A stretch of 64,000 nucleotides of DNA, taken from positions 434,001-498,000 of the forward strand of contig CBDEGK010000008.1 in NCBI GenBank assembly GCA_965237855.1, given 5' to 3'. Within the stretch, counting starts at the first letter, position 1. Each line of letters starts with the position of its first letter. Origin of the DNA: CBDEGK01 sp965237855 (GTDB lineage: Bacteria > Pseudomonadota > Gammaproteobacteria > Pseudomonadales > Halieaceae). Of this stretch, positions 8,443 through 16,648 are shown piece after piece. The position numbers and the translations under genes are program-made. The notes beneath the pieces were generated by a model, which was not told where the DNA came from, searched no databases, and saw only the letters and a program-made list of their open reading frames with translations.

Positions 8443-9143
8443 ATTGCCTCTTGGGTGATCCTGGGCAACAGCCTTATCAAGACGTCGGCAATGTGGCTCA
8501 GAAACAGTGTCCCCATACTGGAAGTATAGTGGCTGGCATTACTGCTACCCACGGCAATTACGCCCAGCTCACCGCCGTTCATCAACGGCACTACAGCGGC
8601 CGAGCCAATGTCGCCGGCGGCGGGGAACAGGTAGCTCAGTTCCTCCTTGCGCAGTACGCCGCAGCTTGGTTTGCGATTCTTGAGCAGGGCACCGATTTCT
8701 ATGCGGGAGCTGTCGCCAGATTCGATGCGCAGGTTGGCAGTGGCATGCCGCGGATCGCCAAAAAGGATCAGGCTGGAATGCTCCACCACGAAATCATCCT
8801 GCATAGACCGGTTGAAAGCCGTGCCAATTTCGTCCTGTGTTCTGGCTTCCAGCAGTGCCAGGACCAGGTTGCGAGTAAGGTCGTAAAGTTGATCATTGTC
8901 GCGAGCATTGGTGGTCAGCGAATTCAGACGCTTGCGCATTTCCATGTTGCGCTCACGCAGCACGCTGACCTGCTTTTCCACCAGCGAAACGGCACTGCCG
9001 GTACTGTGACTGATATGCAGATGGTCCAGCATATCGGGATGGCGCTCGAAGAAGTCACTGTGTTTGCGAAGGTGCTCGCGTACCTGCTCGTCGGTTAACT
9101 CAGCCTGGTTGTTATTATCAGCTGCAGTCGGTTCAGCGGTCAT
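8439..9143 (-). CDS. DUF484 family protein (YigA-like)
   Basis: A 234-residue protein of the DUF484 family, a GAF-like fold of unknown function that is nearly always encoded between dapF and xerC. The N-terminal part (about 15-75) contains the recognisable LRKHSDFFERHPDMLDHL stretch followed by a probable coiled coil near VSLVEKQVSVLRERNMEMRK. The C-terminal GAF-like half ends with LFLSHIADVLIRLLP. It overlaps dapF and xerC by four bases each, implying translational coupling. No catalytic residues are evident, and its role in the cell is not established. Confidence 0.9.
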   Translation of the reverse strand: MTAEPTAADNNNQAELTDEQVREHLRKHSDFFERHPDMLDHLHISHSTGSAVSLVEKQVSVLRERNMEMRKRLNSLTTNARDNDQLYDLTRNLVLALLEARTQDEIGTAFNRSMQDDFVVEHSSLILFGDPRHATANLRIESGDSSRIEIGALLKNRKPSCGVLRKEELSYLFPAAGDIGSAAVVPLMNGGELGVIAVGSSNASHYTSSMGTLFLSHIADVLIRLLPRITQEAM

Positions 9144-9970
9144 ATTCGTACGGTGCCCTCAAATACAGTGGTGGCCGGTCCGGTCATGATAACGGGTTGA
9201 TCCTCTCCTGCCCACCGGATTTCGAGTGATCCCCCGGTCAAATTGACGGTAACGCACTCATCCAGCAACCCCTGCAGTCGACCAGCGACCACCGCAGCAC
9301 AGGCTCCGCTGCCACAGGCCTTGGTTTCCCCCACGCCGCGCTCGTACACGCGCAGATTGATCTCGGACGCCGACACTACCTGCATAAAACCAGCGTTCAC
9401 CCGCTCGGGAAAGTCGGGGTGACATTCAATGCGGGGACCCAGGCTTGTAACCGGGGCGGACTCGACATCGTCGACTCGTACCACGGCGTGGGGGTTGCCC
9501 ATGGATACCGCCCCTACCTGGTAGTCCGTGTCGGCGACCGATAGGGCATAACTGGCTGCCCGCGCCTCGTCCCTGAAGGGAATGCGCGATGGGGTCAGCT
9601 CCGGCACGCCCATGTTGACTTCGACCTGGTGATCTTCGCGAACTTTCAACTCCAGGATGCCCGCACGGGTCTCCACCCGAATGGTATCTTTGCGCGTCAG
9701 CTTCTTGTCGCGCACGAATTTTGCGAAACAACGCGCGCCATTGCCGCATTGTTCAACTTCGTTGCCATCCTGGTTGTAGATGCGGTAGCGAAAGTCCACG
9801 TCCGGGTCGCTGGGAGCTTCTACCACCAGTAATTGGTCACAACCAACTCCAAAGCGGCGATCCGCCAGCTTGCGCACATGGCGAGCGCGCAAATTAAAGT
9901 GCTGGCTGATCAGGTCCAGAACAACAAAATCATTGCCCAGCCCATGCATTTTGGTGAATTTGAGTATCAT
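9140..9970 (-). CDS. dapF: Diaminopimelate epimerase
   Basis: DapF interconverts LL- and meso-diaminopimelate, the last step before lysine and the source of the peptidoglycan cross-linking residue. The 276-residue protein starts KFTKMHGLGNDF. It has both catalytic cysteines: Cys75 in EQCGNGARC and Cys219 in KACGSGAC. Length matches the family. The gene overlaps lysA upstream and DUF484 downstream by four bases each, so lysine biosynthesis genes are translated together here. Confidence 0.97.
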   Translation of the reverse strand: MILKFTKMHGLGNDFVVLDLISQHFNLRARHVRKLADRRFGVGCDQLLVVEAPSDPDVDFRYRIYNQDGNEVEQCGNGARCFAKFVRDKKLTRKDTIRVETRAGILELKVREDHQVEVNMGVPELTPSRIPFRDEARAASYALSVADTDYQVGAVSMGNPHAVVRVDDVESAPVTSLGPRIECHPDFPERVNAGFMQVVSASEINLRVYERGVGETKACGSGACAAVVAGRLQGLLDECVTVNLTGGSLEIRWAGEDQPVIMTGPATTVFEGTVRI

Positions 9971-11229
9971 GTGCGGGCCTGGTCGGGGAGCACTTGTTCA
10001 CCGGCGAACAGGTCGGCGACCAGCTCACGGGCACGCACCAGCTGACTTCGGTCGCCATCAACCATGACCTCAGCGGCGCGGGCGCGGGTATTGTAATTGG
10101 AACTCATCACGAAGCCGTAGGCGCCAGCACCCATCACGGCCAGGTAATCTCCTTCCCGAATAGCCAGCTGCCGTTCTCTGCCGAGAAAATCACCGGATTC
10201 GCAAACCGGCCCGACAACATCGTAATTTTGTAGCGGTGCATTGCCGCCGCGTTGTGCGGGCACAATATCCAGCCAGGCCTGGTACAGGGCGGGGCGGATC
10301 ATATCGTTCATAGCGGCATCGACGATGGCAAAGTTATGGACTTCATTGCTCTTGAGATAATCCACCCGAGTGAGCAAGAGCCCGGCATTGGCGACAATCG
10401 AACGGCCGGGCTCGAACAACAAGGTTAGCTTGCGGTCGCCGGTTTCCGCGCGAATTGCAGCCACATAGTCAGCAATGGGCGGGGGTGTTTCATCCTGGTA
10501 GCGCACGCCGAGCCCGCCCCCGACATCGAGGTGCCCAATCGAAATTCCCTCGCTGGACATCTGATCGATAATTTCCAGCAGGCGTCGCAGGGCATCGATG
10601 AAAGGACTGATCAGGGTCAGCTGGGAACCGATGTGACAGTCGATGCCGTTTATTTCAATGGCATCCAGCTCCGCCGCCCGGCGATAAATGGCGCGGGCGG
10701 TTTCCATGTCCACGCCAAATTTGTTCTCGCGCAGGCCGGTCGAAATGTAAGGGTGGGTCTGGGCATCTACGTCGGGGTTAACGCGTACCGATATGCGGGC
10801 ACACACGCCATTGGCGCGGGCTACCTCGTTGAGTAGCTCCAGCTCTGCCGCGGATTCCAGGTTGAAGCACAGTATGTCCTGTTCCAGTGCGGCGGCCATG
10901 TCGGCGCTGGACTTGGCCACACCGGAAAAGACAACCTTGGCGGGGTCGCCACCGGCGGCGATAACCCGTTGCAACTCACCGCCGGAGACGATATCAAAGC
11001 CCGCACCGAGGCGAGACAGCAAGTTCAACACGGCCAGGTTGCTGTTGGCCTTCACCGCGTAGCAAACCAGGTGATCACAGCCCTCGAGGGCATTGCGATA
11101 GGCCATAAAGGCAGCCTCTATCGCGGCGCGAGAGTAGACATAGCTGGGCGTGCCATATTGCTCGGCGATGGCGCTCAAGGAGATGTCTTCGGCGAACAGG
11201 CTATCGCCGCGGTAGGTAAATTCAGTCAT
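9967..11229 (-). CDS. lysA: Diaminopimelate decarboxylase
   Basis: LysA is a PLP enzyme that decarboxylates meso-diaminopimelate to L-lysine. The protein is 420 residues from the ATG at 11229 (MTEFTYRG). The open frame extends 37 codons further upstream, but that part covers the lptM gene in another frame. The PLP lysine is Lys60 in CYAVKANSN. HIGSQL, the Gly-rich DVGGGLGV and the active-site CESGDFLGRER are also present. It lies 19 bases after lptM and overlaps dapF by four bases. Confidence 0.96.
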   Translation of the reverse strand: MTEFTYRGDSLFAEDISLSAIAEQYGTPSYVYSRAAIEAAFMAYRNALEGCDHLVCYAVKANSNLAVLNLLSRLGAGFDIVSGGELQRVIAAGGDPAKVVFSGVAKSSADMAAALEQDILCFNLESAAELELLNEVARANGVCARISVRVNPDVDAQTHPYISTGLRENKFGVDMETARAIYRRAAELDAIEINGIDCHIGSQLTLISPFIDALRRLLEIIDQMSSEGISIGHLDVGGGLGVRYQDETPPPIADYVAAIRAETGDRKLTLLFEPGRSIVANAGLLLTRVDYLKSNEVHNFAIVDAAMNDMIRPALYQAWLDIVPAQRGGNAPLQNYDVVGPVCESGDFLGRERQLAIREGDYLAVMGAGAYGFVMSSNYNTRARAAEVMVDGDRSQLVRARELVADLFAGEQVLPDQART

Positions 11230-11248
11230 GGTGAAAGACAGTCTGGGT

Positions 11249-11389
11249 TCAGGGCTGTTTAGCCGGTTCGGCCGGTATGGCTGCAGTGGCTTCCGGTGCG
11301 GGTCCATCCTGCGGCAGGTACAGTGGTCCCGTCTGGCCACAACTGGCCAGGGAGGTGATCAAAACTAAACTGTAGAGGGATTGCCGCAT
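11249..11389 (-). CDS. lptM: LptM (YifL-type) small lipoprotein
   Basis: A 46-residue lipoprotein, short enough to be missed by usual length cut-offs. It starts MRQSLYSLVLITSLASC, a signal peptide with lipobox LASC and lipidated Cys17. Next comes GQTGPLYLP, the hallmark of the YifL/LptM family, and then a Pro/Ala-rich tail. LptM is known to help mature the LptDE lipopolysaccharide translocon in the outer membrane. It is first in the lysA-dapF operon, its conserved place, with a TATAAT element 27 bases upstream. LptE, its functional partner, is encoded at 43021. Confidence 0.92.
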   Translation of the reverse strand: MRQSLYSLVLITSLASCGQTGPLYLPQDGPAPEATAAIPAEPAKQP

Positions 11390-11415
11390 AGCCCGCTCCG
11401 TTATCCAAGGGCCGC

Positions 11416-11421
11416 ATTATA
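11416..11421 (-). promoter_or_regulatory. Probable -10 element of the lptM-lysA-dapF operon
   Basis: The minus strand reads TATAAT, a perfect -10 box, 27 bases before the lptM start. No good -35 hexamer stands 16-18 bases upstream. It would drive the seven-gene operon down to 6065. Confidence 0.5.
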
Positions 11422-11482
11422 CCTCCTCTGTAGCCAGCCGTGGGAGCTGCCAGCTATTATTACCATTTTAAGGATGCCGCCT

Positions 11483-12067
11483 ATGCACTACCTGATTGCC
11501 GGCCTGCCCAAGTCTGGTACCACGATTCTTTTCAGCCGTTTGGCGGCCTCTCTGCCGGCGCCGCTGGATACCTATTTTGAGCCCGATGAGGATTCTGCTC
11601 TGAACGCCGTCCTGGCGACGAGCGAAGCTCCCAATTCACTGACCAAGGTACTGGTGGGCCGGGTCAGCGCTGCACAGATGATGCTGTCTGATTTCGACAA
11701 GCACGTGCTGATTGTTCGCGACCCCCGCGACCAGTTTGTCAGCATGTTGCTGTACCTGTTTTTTGATTTTCAGAGGAGCGGCGACACCGTTGGCTATCGG
11801 CACGCCAGAAACGCCCTGGAGCTGAAGCTGGCAGACCCCGACAAGATCTCGGCCATTGCCCTCTACAATGATATCGCCAGCACGGTGGGGCGTGCCCCGG
11901 CGGAGGTGTTTGGCAGGTTGCAGGCAGTGCAGAGTGAGTATTTGGAGGCGTTCGAACCCTATCAACAGAGCTATGAATCTTTTGTAGATGGTGACCTGCA
12001 TGGCCTCGAAAGCTACCTGGGATTGCAGTTGGATAGTACCGCCGAGGTGGCGCCGGAATTCGCCAGA
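11483..12067 (+). pseudogene. Sulfotransferase-family gene, 5' part (IS-interrupted)
   Basis: The first 195 codons of a P-loop sulfotransferase-like protein. The PAPS-binding 5'-PSB loop is AGLPKSGTT near the start, and the 3'-PB motif is LIVRDPRDQFVSM. I chose the ATG at 11483, with AAGGA upstream, because the motif-bearing sequence begins there; the frame is open further left without similarity. An insertion element enters at 12068 and ends the protein after one extra residue. Removing the element and one copy of the CCAGA duplication joins this part in frame to 13559-13750, giving 258 residues. The gene sits between lptM and cyaY, which are usually adjacent, so it is itself an insertion into conserved order. 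Acceptor substrate is unknown. Confidence 0.85.
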
Positions 12068-12117
12068 TGTTAAGCACATTTAGAGATGTCACCCTCATAA
12101 TTATTTAGAAATGTCAC
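12068..12117. repeat. Left end of the IS1202-like element
   Basis: Contains the terminal inverted repeat (12068-12092) and two direct copies of a 14-mer TTTAGNRATGTCAC at 12079-12092 and 12104-12117. These are likely transposase-binding sites. Confidence 0.8.
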
Positions 12118-12133
12118 TCTGTGGTTGTCCGGT

Positions 12134-13441
12134 TTAGCCCTGGCTTGCCGGATTCACCTGGCGCACCTTGTCCTGCATGACCTGTTTCTGCCCCCGCCGC
12201 TTAGGCGCTTTTTGACTGCGTTGATACCCCATTTTTTGCTGCTCTTCCTGGGCATAGGCCAGGACAGCCCCTAAACGCTTGTTACTCACAATCGCCCCCT
12301 GATTGACCTGCGACACCTTGTCAAAAATGGAGTAGGGCAGGGGCAAGCCTCGATGTTTAATCGCAATCGTGCCATCAGGATAGTCATAGACCGTAACCTT
12401 CTTGCGGCGTAGTGGCGTCGTCTGTTCATTGGGTTCCAACAAATAAACCACCCGGTCATACTGTACCGTCAGACTGTTGCTCACCGTGCGTTCCTCACGC
12501 CAGGCAAACACATCATCCAGATCCGTGTCTGACTCCAGAGGCCGATGAATGTCCTTCGGATTAAGCGGTTCCCGGCCAAAACGGCGATTAAAATCAGCAA
12601 TAAACTCAGGGGCAAACGCATTGGCCTCACGGGGTGTGTCGATACCCCGCAGGCGAAGCTCTTTGACCAGACGGTCCTGTAGTGTTTTGTTTGCTCGCTC
12701 AACCCGTCCCTTGGCCTGAGAGGTATTTGCACAGATGATGTCGATGTTGAGTTCATGCAAGGCTCGGCCGAACTGGGTCATCCCCGTGCCGGTTGTCGCA
12801 TCACCCTTATTAACCCTAAAAACACTGTGTTTATCGCTGTAAAATGCCACCGGCTTACCGTGATTGGCCAGATATTCACGAGTCGCGTAAAAATAATCAA
12901 AGGTCGATTCCGATGCACAAAAACGCAGCTCCATCAGCCGGCCAGTCGCGTCATCGATGTACACCAGTAATGTACATCGCGGACCACGCTCCTCAAACCA
13001 GTGATGGTCTGATCCATCAATCTGAATCAACTCGCCGTAACACTCCCGGCGGCGCCTTGGTTGATATACGCGGCTGCGCTGTTCTTTCCGGGTTTTCCAG
13101 AGGCCGTCCGCGATCATCCACTGACGCACCGTGCCCACCGATAAACCGATCTCATGGCATTCCAACAGCTTCTCCGCGGCCAGCGTTGGCCCAAAATCAG
13201 CATACTGGGCACGAAGCAAGCTCAACGTATATTCCCGCAGACTGCCTGGGTATCTCCGATTGCTAGCGACACCACGTTTGCGCGACATCAGACCCGCCGC
13301 GCCCTCAAGGCGATAGCGGTTTACTAATCGTTGAACCTGACGCGAACTCAGTCCCAACAAGTCACCAGCCTGGGCTCGCGTTAAGCGTCGTTCAGCCACA
13401 TCCATAATCACCTGCAACCTCGTAATCTCTGTTTGACTCAT
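12134..13441 (-). CDS. IS1202/ISNCY-type transposase
   Basis: A DDE transposase of about 435 residues. The N-terminus is a helix-turn-helix (RAQAGDLLGLSSRQVQRLVNRY). The rve-type catalytic core follows: the first Asp is in LIQIDGSDHHWFE, the second in FYSDKHSVF, and the acidic residue in SQAKGRVERANKTLQ. A basic tail ends the protein. I prefer the ATG at 13441 (MSQTEI); a GTG 15 bases upstream is in frame. The Shine-Dalgarno spacing is not ideal for either start. The sequence is uninterrupted, so the element may be active. Confidence 0.9.
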   Translation of the reverse strand: MSQTEITRLQVIMDVAERRLTRAQAGDLLGLSSRQVQRLVNRYRLEGAAGLMSRKRGVASNRRYPGSLREYTLSLLRAQYADFGPTLAAEKLLECHEIGLSVGTVRQWMIADGLWKTRKEQRSRVYQPRRRRECYGELIQIDGSDHHWFEERGPRCTLLVYIDDATGRLMELRFCASESTFDYFYATREYLANHGKPVAFYSDKHSVFRVNKGDATTGTGMTQFGRALHELNIDIICANTSQAKGRVERANKTLQDRLVKELRLRGIDTPREANAFAPEFIADFNRRFGREPLNPKDIHRPLESDTDLDDVFAWREERTVSNSLTVQYDRVVYLLEPNEQTTPLRRKKVTVYDYPDGTIAIKHRGLPLPYSIFDKVSQVNQGAIVSNKRLGAVLAYAQEEQQKMGYQRSQKAPKRRGQKQVMQDKVRQVNPASQG

Positions 13442-13504
13442 TGTCAGTAATGTCACTCCTGGTTCCTCCCAAGCATCTGATACACTTGGGGAATTGTACT
13501 GAGA

Positions 13505-13553
13505 GTGACATCTCTAAATAACGGAAAAGTGACATTACTAAATAACGCTTACA
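13505..13553. repeat. Right end of the IS1202-like element
   Basis: Holds the right terminal inverted repeat (13529-13553) and two copies of GTGACATNNCTAAA-type 14-mers at 13505-13518 and 13529-13542. These are the reverse complement of the left-end repeats. Confidence 0.8.
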
Positions 13554-13558
13554 CCAGA

Positions 13559-13750
13559 GTGTCGCGCAGTCACGGTTACGGTGAGTGGCAGGGTTGGCTG
13601 AATGAGGAGGACCGGGCCTATGCGGATCAGCACTGGGGCAGCTTTATTGCAGATCTGGGTTACTCACCGACAGACGTTGGCCCGCGGCCGGGCATTCTCC
13701 AGCAGACCTCGCTGGACTACGTGGCCCAGTTTGAGCCGTCCACTTCATAG
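13559..13750 (+). pseudogene. Sulfotransferase-family gene, 3' part (IS-interrupted)
   Basis: The final 63 codons of the sulfotransferase begun at 11483, reading VSRSHGYGEWQGWLNEEDRA and ending QFEPSTS. The flanking duplication CCAGA (13554-13558) is the second copy of 12063-12067. An in-frame start exists inside the IS end, but a stand-alone gene there is unlikely. The part has no ribosome-binding site of its own. Confidence 0.85.
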
Positions 13751-13803
13751 CCAGCGCTGCAGATGACCGATATCATATTGATGTATACACCTGGGTAAGC
13801 AGA

Positions 13804-14118
13804 ATGAATGACGCAGATTTTAATCGCCAGGTCGATGACACGCTGGAGACGCTGGAGCTACTGCTCGAGGCTGCCGATATCGACTATGAAAACAGCGCCG
13901 GTATTCTCACTGTTGAGTTTGAGAATGACACCAGCATGATTTTTTCTCGACAGTCGGGCAATAATCAATTGTGGCTGGCGGCGCGTTCCGGCGGCTATCA
14001 TTTCGAGTGGGATGAGTCAGCTCAGGATTGGCGCTGCACCCGCAGTGGCGAATTGCTCAAGCCTATGGCCAGCCGTGAAGTAAGCCAGCAGGGAGAAGTG
14101 GCGTTTAGTTGGGGCTGA
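13804..14118 (+). CDS. cyaY: CyaY, bacterial frataxin
   Basis: This 104-residue protein matches bacterial frataxin in length and layout. It has an acidic N-terminal helix (DADFNRQVDDTLETLELLLEA) and then the beta-sheet with the family's conserved core (GILTVEFEN, QLWLAARSGGYHFEW). It binds iron and modulates IscS in Fe-S cluster assembly. The gene normally lies divergent from and next to lptM-dapF. Here the sulfotransferase and its insertion element separate them. Confidence 0.93.
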   Translation: MNDADFNRQVDDTLETLELLLEAADIDYENSAGILTVEFENDTSMIFSRQSGNNQLWLAARSGGYHFEWDESAQDWRCTRSGELLKPMASREVSQQGEVAFSWG

Positions 14119-14138
14119 GTTGTTTGCCTGGAAGGGGC

Positions 14139-15155
14139 CTAGCGGGCCAGGTGGCGATCAAAGAATCTCGCGGTCAGTTCGAATACCTGGCGTGATTCGG
14201 GCAAGCCCGTTGCCATGAAGAAATAGTGCATCAAACCTTCGTAGACATGCAATTCGGAATCAATTCCGGCGGATATCAGCCGTTGGTGAGTTGCCAGCGC
14301 CGAACTCAAGGCCATATCGCGGGTGCTGGAAATTACCAGGGTGGGCGGAAATGCGGCCATGATCTCGGGATGGTTGATGGGTGCTACCAACGGGTCATCC
14401 CAGCTGCTGTCCTCAAAATAAGCTATGCCCTCATCGTCACCGAGTGAGGTGCGCAAGACCTCCGAAATCGGTATCGCGTCGCCAACCATGAATTCTCCGG
14501 CGCCGGAGCAGAAGATGCCGACGGCGCCCGGCTGCGGTATATCATGGGCCTGAAACCAGGCCACCGTTTGAGCCGTTAACAAGCCGCCAGCGGAGCAGCC
14601 AAAAATACCGATTTGTTCGGCTTGGTGAGTTTCCAGCAAGTGCTTGTAAACTATGGCTACGTCTTCGCTGGCGGCCGGGAAGCTGTGCTCCGGGCCCTGC
14701 CTATAATCGATGCTGATGACCTTCATTCGGGCGACGCTGGCCACTGGAATGGATTCCAGTTGACCTTCGGTGCGGGCACCAAAGGTAAAACCGCCTCCGT
14801 GCAAATTGATCAGTACCCGTCCCGCGTTCTCCGGGGGAATACCGGAGAGGGGGGTGAAAATCTCTGTATACACCCCGTCGATCTCCAGTGCTTCCTCATG
14901 TACTGCATAAAGTTGACGGGCTTCATCGATAAAGGGTTGGTACAGGTGTTCATCTAGCATGGCTCTTTGTTCTGCAACGTCACCGGTGACAAAGATGGAG
15001 AGGTGCGGTGTGAGTCGCTCCATCATTGCCTTTGCCGCGGCGGTGGATTCAGGGCTGGCCAGCGCTGATGGAGGGGCGGTCTTGTAACTCTGGGAGACAA
15101 AGTAGACACCCACGATCATGCTGCCGAGTACCAGACCCAGTAAAAATCGAATCAT
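14139..15155 (-). CDS. Alpha/beta hydrolase of the hormone-sensitive-lipase type
   Basis: A 338-residue esterase or lipase with an N-terminal membrane anchor at about 3-20. The oxyanion-hole motif HGGGF is at 119-123, and the nucleophile Ser188 lies in GCSAGG. The remaining triad residues are probably Asp280 (SSTRDMA) and His310 (GLMHYFF). HGGGF marks the bacterial HSL/family IV esterases. The active site is predicted to face the periplasm. The start overlaps the argH stop by four bases, so it is co-expressed with argH, although no metabolic link is evident. The natural substrate is unknown. Confidence 0.85.
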   Translation of the reverse strand: MIRFLLGLVLGSMIVGVYFVSQSYKTAPPSALASPESTAAAKAMMERLTPHLSIFVTGDVAEQRAMLDEHLYQPFIDEARQLYAVHEEALEIDGVYTEIFTPLSGIPPENAGRVLINLHGGGFTFGARTEGQLESIPVASVARMKVISIDYRQGPEHSFPAASEDVAIVYKHLLETHQAEQIGIFGCSAGGLLTAQTVAWFQAHDIPQPGAVGIFCSGAGEFMVGDAIPISEVLRTSLGDDEGIAYFEDSSWDDPLVAPINHPEIMAAFPPTLVISSTRDMALSSALATHQRLISAGIDSELHVYEGLMHYFFMATGLPESRQVFELTARFFDRHLAR

Positions 15156-16549
15156 CGCTTGTTCAACTCCTGTTGCGCCCGTGTGGCCGCCTTGCGCACC
15201 TGCTCTGGTGCGGTACCTCCCAAGTGATTACGTGCCGCAACGGAACCCTCCAGGGTCAGGACATTGAATACGTCCTCACCGATGTCCGCACAAAACCGCT
15301 GCAGGGTTTCCAGGCTCATATCGGCCAGGTCGGTGTCGGTGTCCACGCCATGGGCGACGGCATTGCCAACCACCTTGTGGGCGTCCCGGAACGGCATACC
15401 CAGGCCTACCAGGTAGTCGGCCAAATCGGTTGCTGTCGAAAAGCCACGCCGCGCGGCCTCGCGCATGATGTCTTTGTGCGGTTCGATAGCGGGTATCATG
15501 TCGGCAAAGGCACGCAGGCAATCGAGGACCGTGTCGACCGTATCGAACAAGGGTTCCTTGTCTTCCTGATTGTCCTTGTTGTACGCCAGCGGCTGACTCT
15601 TCATTAGCGTGAGCAGCGAAACCAGGTGACCATTCACCCGGCCCACTTTACCGCGCACCAATTCCGGTACGTCAGGATTCTTCTTCTGCGGCATGATCGA
15701 CGAACCGGTGCAAAAACGATCGGGCAGCGTAATGAAATTAAACTGGGCGGAGGTCCACAACACCAGTTCTTCTGACATACGTGACAGATGCGTCAGCAAC
15801 AGGGCGCCAAAACTACAGAACTCAATCGCGAAGTCCCGGTCGGAAACAGAATCCAGGGAGTTCTCGGTGGGTTTACTGAAGCCCAGCGCCGATGCAGTTT
15901 GTTGGCGATCGATGGGGTAGGTGGTGCCCGCCAGCGCTGCCGCGCCCAGCGGGCTCTGGTTCAGCCGCGCACGGCAATCCAGCAACCTGCCATGGTCGCG
16001 TTGCAGCATTTCGTTCCAGGCCAGCAGATGATGCCCAAAGCTCACCGGCTGAGCCGTCTGCAGGTGAGTGAAACCCGGCATGATGGTGTCGGCCTGAGCT
16101 TCTGCCAGGGAGATCGTACCCGTCTGCAGGCGGGTGAGTTCTGTCGCGATCAGGTCTATGGCTTCGCGCAGGTATAGACGGATATCGGTGGCGACCTGGT
16201 CGTTGCGCGAGCGGCCGGTGTGCAGTTTCTTGCCGGCGTCGCCGATGAGCTGGGTGAGACGCGCTTCGATGTTCATGTGCACATCTTCCAGTTCCACTGA
16301 CCACTGGAAGTCACCGTTTTCGATTTCCTCGGCCACTTGCTCAAGGCCGCCGGTGATCGCCTGCAGCTCGTCGTCACTGAGTACGCCAACCTGGGCCAGC
16401 ATTGTCGCATGCGCCAGCGAGCCGGCTATGTCGTGGCGCGCCATTCTCTGGTCGAATTGAACCGACGCGGTAAAACGTTGCACGAAGCTGTCGGTGGCTT
16501 CACTGAAGCGGCCACCCCAGAGCTTGCTGGTTTGGTCTTTTTCACTCAT
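15152..16549 (-). CDS. argH: Argininosuccinate lyase
   Basis: ArgH splits argininosuccinate into arginine and fumarate, the last step of arginine synthesis. The 465-residue protein begins with the typical KLWGGRFSEATDSFV. The fumarase/lyase signature GSSIMPQKKNPD lies at 282-293 with the catalytic serine, and the His of GFTHLQTAQP is at 162. The gene is divergent from hemC, with 99 bases between, and is followed by an overlapping esterase gene. Confidence 0.97.
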   Translation of the reverse strand: MSEKDQTSKLWGGRFSEATDSFVQRFTASVQFDQRMARHDIAGSLAHATMLAQVGVLSDDELQAITGGLEQVAEEIENGDFQWSVELEDVHMNIEARLTQLIGDAGKKLHTGRSRNDQVATDIRLYLREAIDLIATELTRLQTGTISLAEAQADTIMPGFTHLQTAQPVSFGHHLLAWNEMLQRDHGRLLDCRARLNQSPLGAAALAGTTYPIDRQQTASALGFSKPTENSLDSVSDRDFAIEFCSFGALLLTHLSRMSEELVLWTSAQFNFITLPDRFCTGSSIMPQKKNPDVPELVRGKVGRVNGHLVSLLTLMKSQPLAYNKDNQEDKEPLFDTVDTVLDCLRAFADMIPAIEPHKDIMREAARRGFSTATDLADYLVGLGMPFRDAHKVVGNAVAHGVDTDTDLADMSLETLQRFCADIGEDVFNVLTLEGSVAARNHLGGTAPEQVRKAATRAQQELNKR

Positions 16550-16594
16550 TGGACGGGGAACCCTATGTGCTTGCTGCTCGTGGTTAAGGGCGCA

Positions 16595-16600
16595 AGTATA
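16595..16600 (-). promoter_or_regulatory. Candidate extended -10 promoter of argH
   Basis: The minus strand reads TGCTATACT, an extended -10 (TG-N-TATACT), about 46 bases before the argH start. No clear -35 is visible, which is acceptable for an extended -10 promoter. Confidence 0.4.
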
Positions 16601-16648
16601 GCAGCATAAGAATTCGATAGACCGCTCATTGCTGAGGTATCATGGGAT

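Larger units (their letters stand above)
12068..13553 (-). mobile_element. IS1202-like insertion sequence, 1486 bp
   Basis: The complete element carries one transposase gene. Its ends are imperfect 25-base inverted repeats, both starting TGT: TGTTAAGCACATTTAG at the left and TGTAAGCGTTATTTAG read inward from the right. It is flanked by a perfect 5-base target duplication, CCAGA, at 12063-12067 and 13554-13558. Terminal TGT, one ORF, this length and a short duplication fit the IS1202/ISNCY group as I recall it. The reading frame of the host sulfotransferase is restored exactly when the element is removed. The intact ORF and perfect duplication suggest a recent insertion. Confidence 0.93.

Noticed and set aside
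13505..13750. Independent 81-codon gene.
   Set aside because: Its start lies inside the IS end and its body is the 3' part of the interrupted sulfotransferase.
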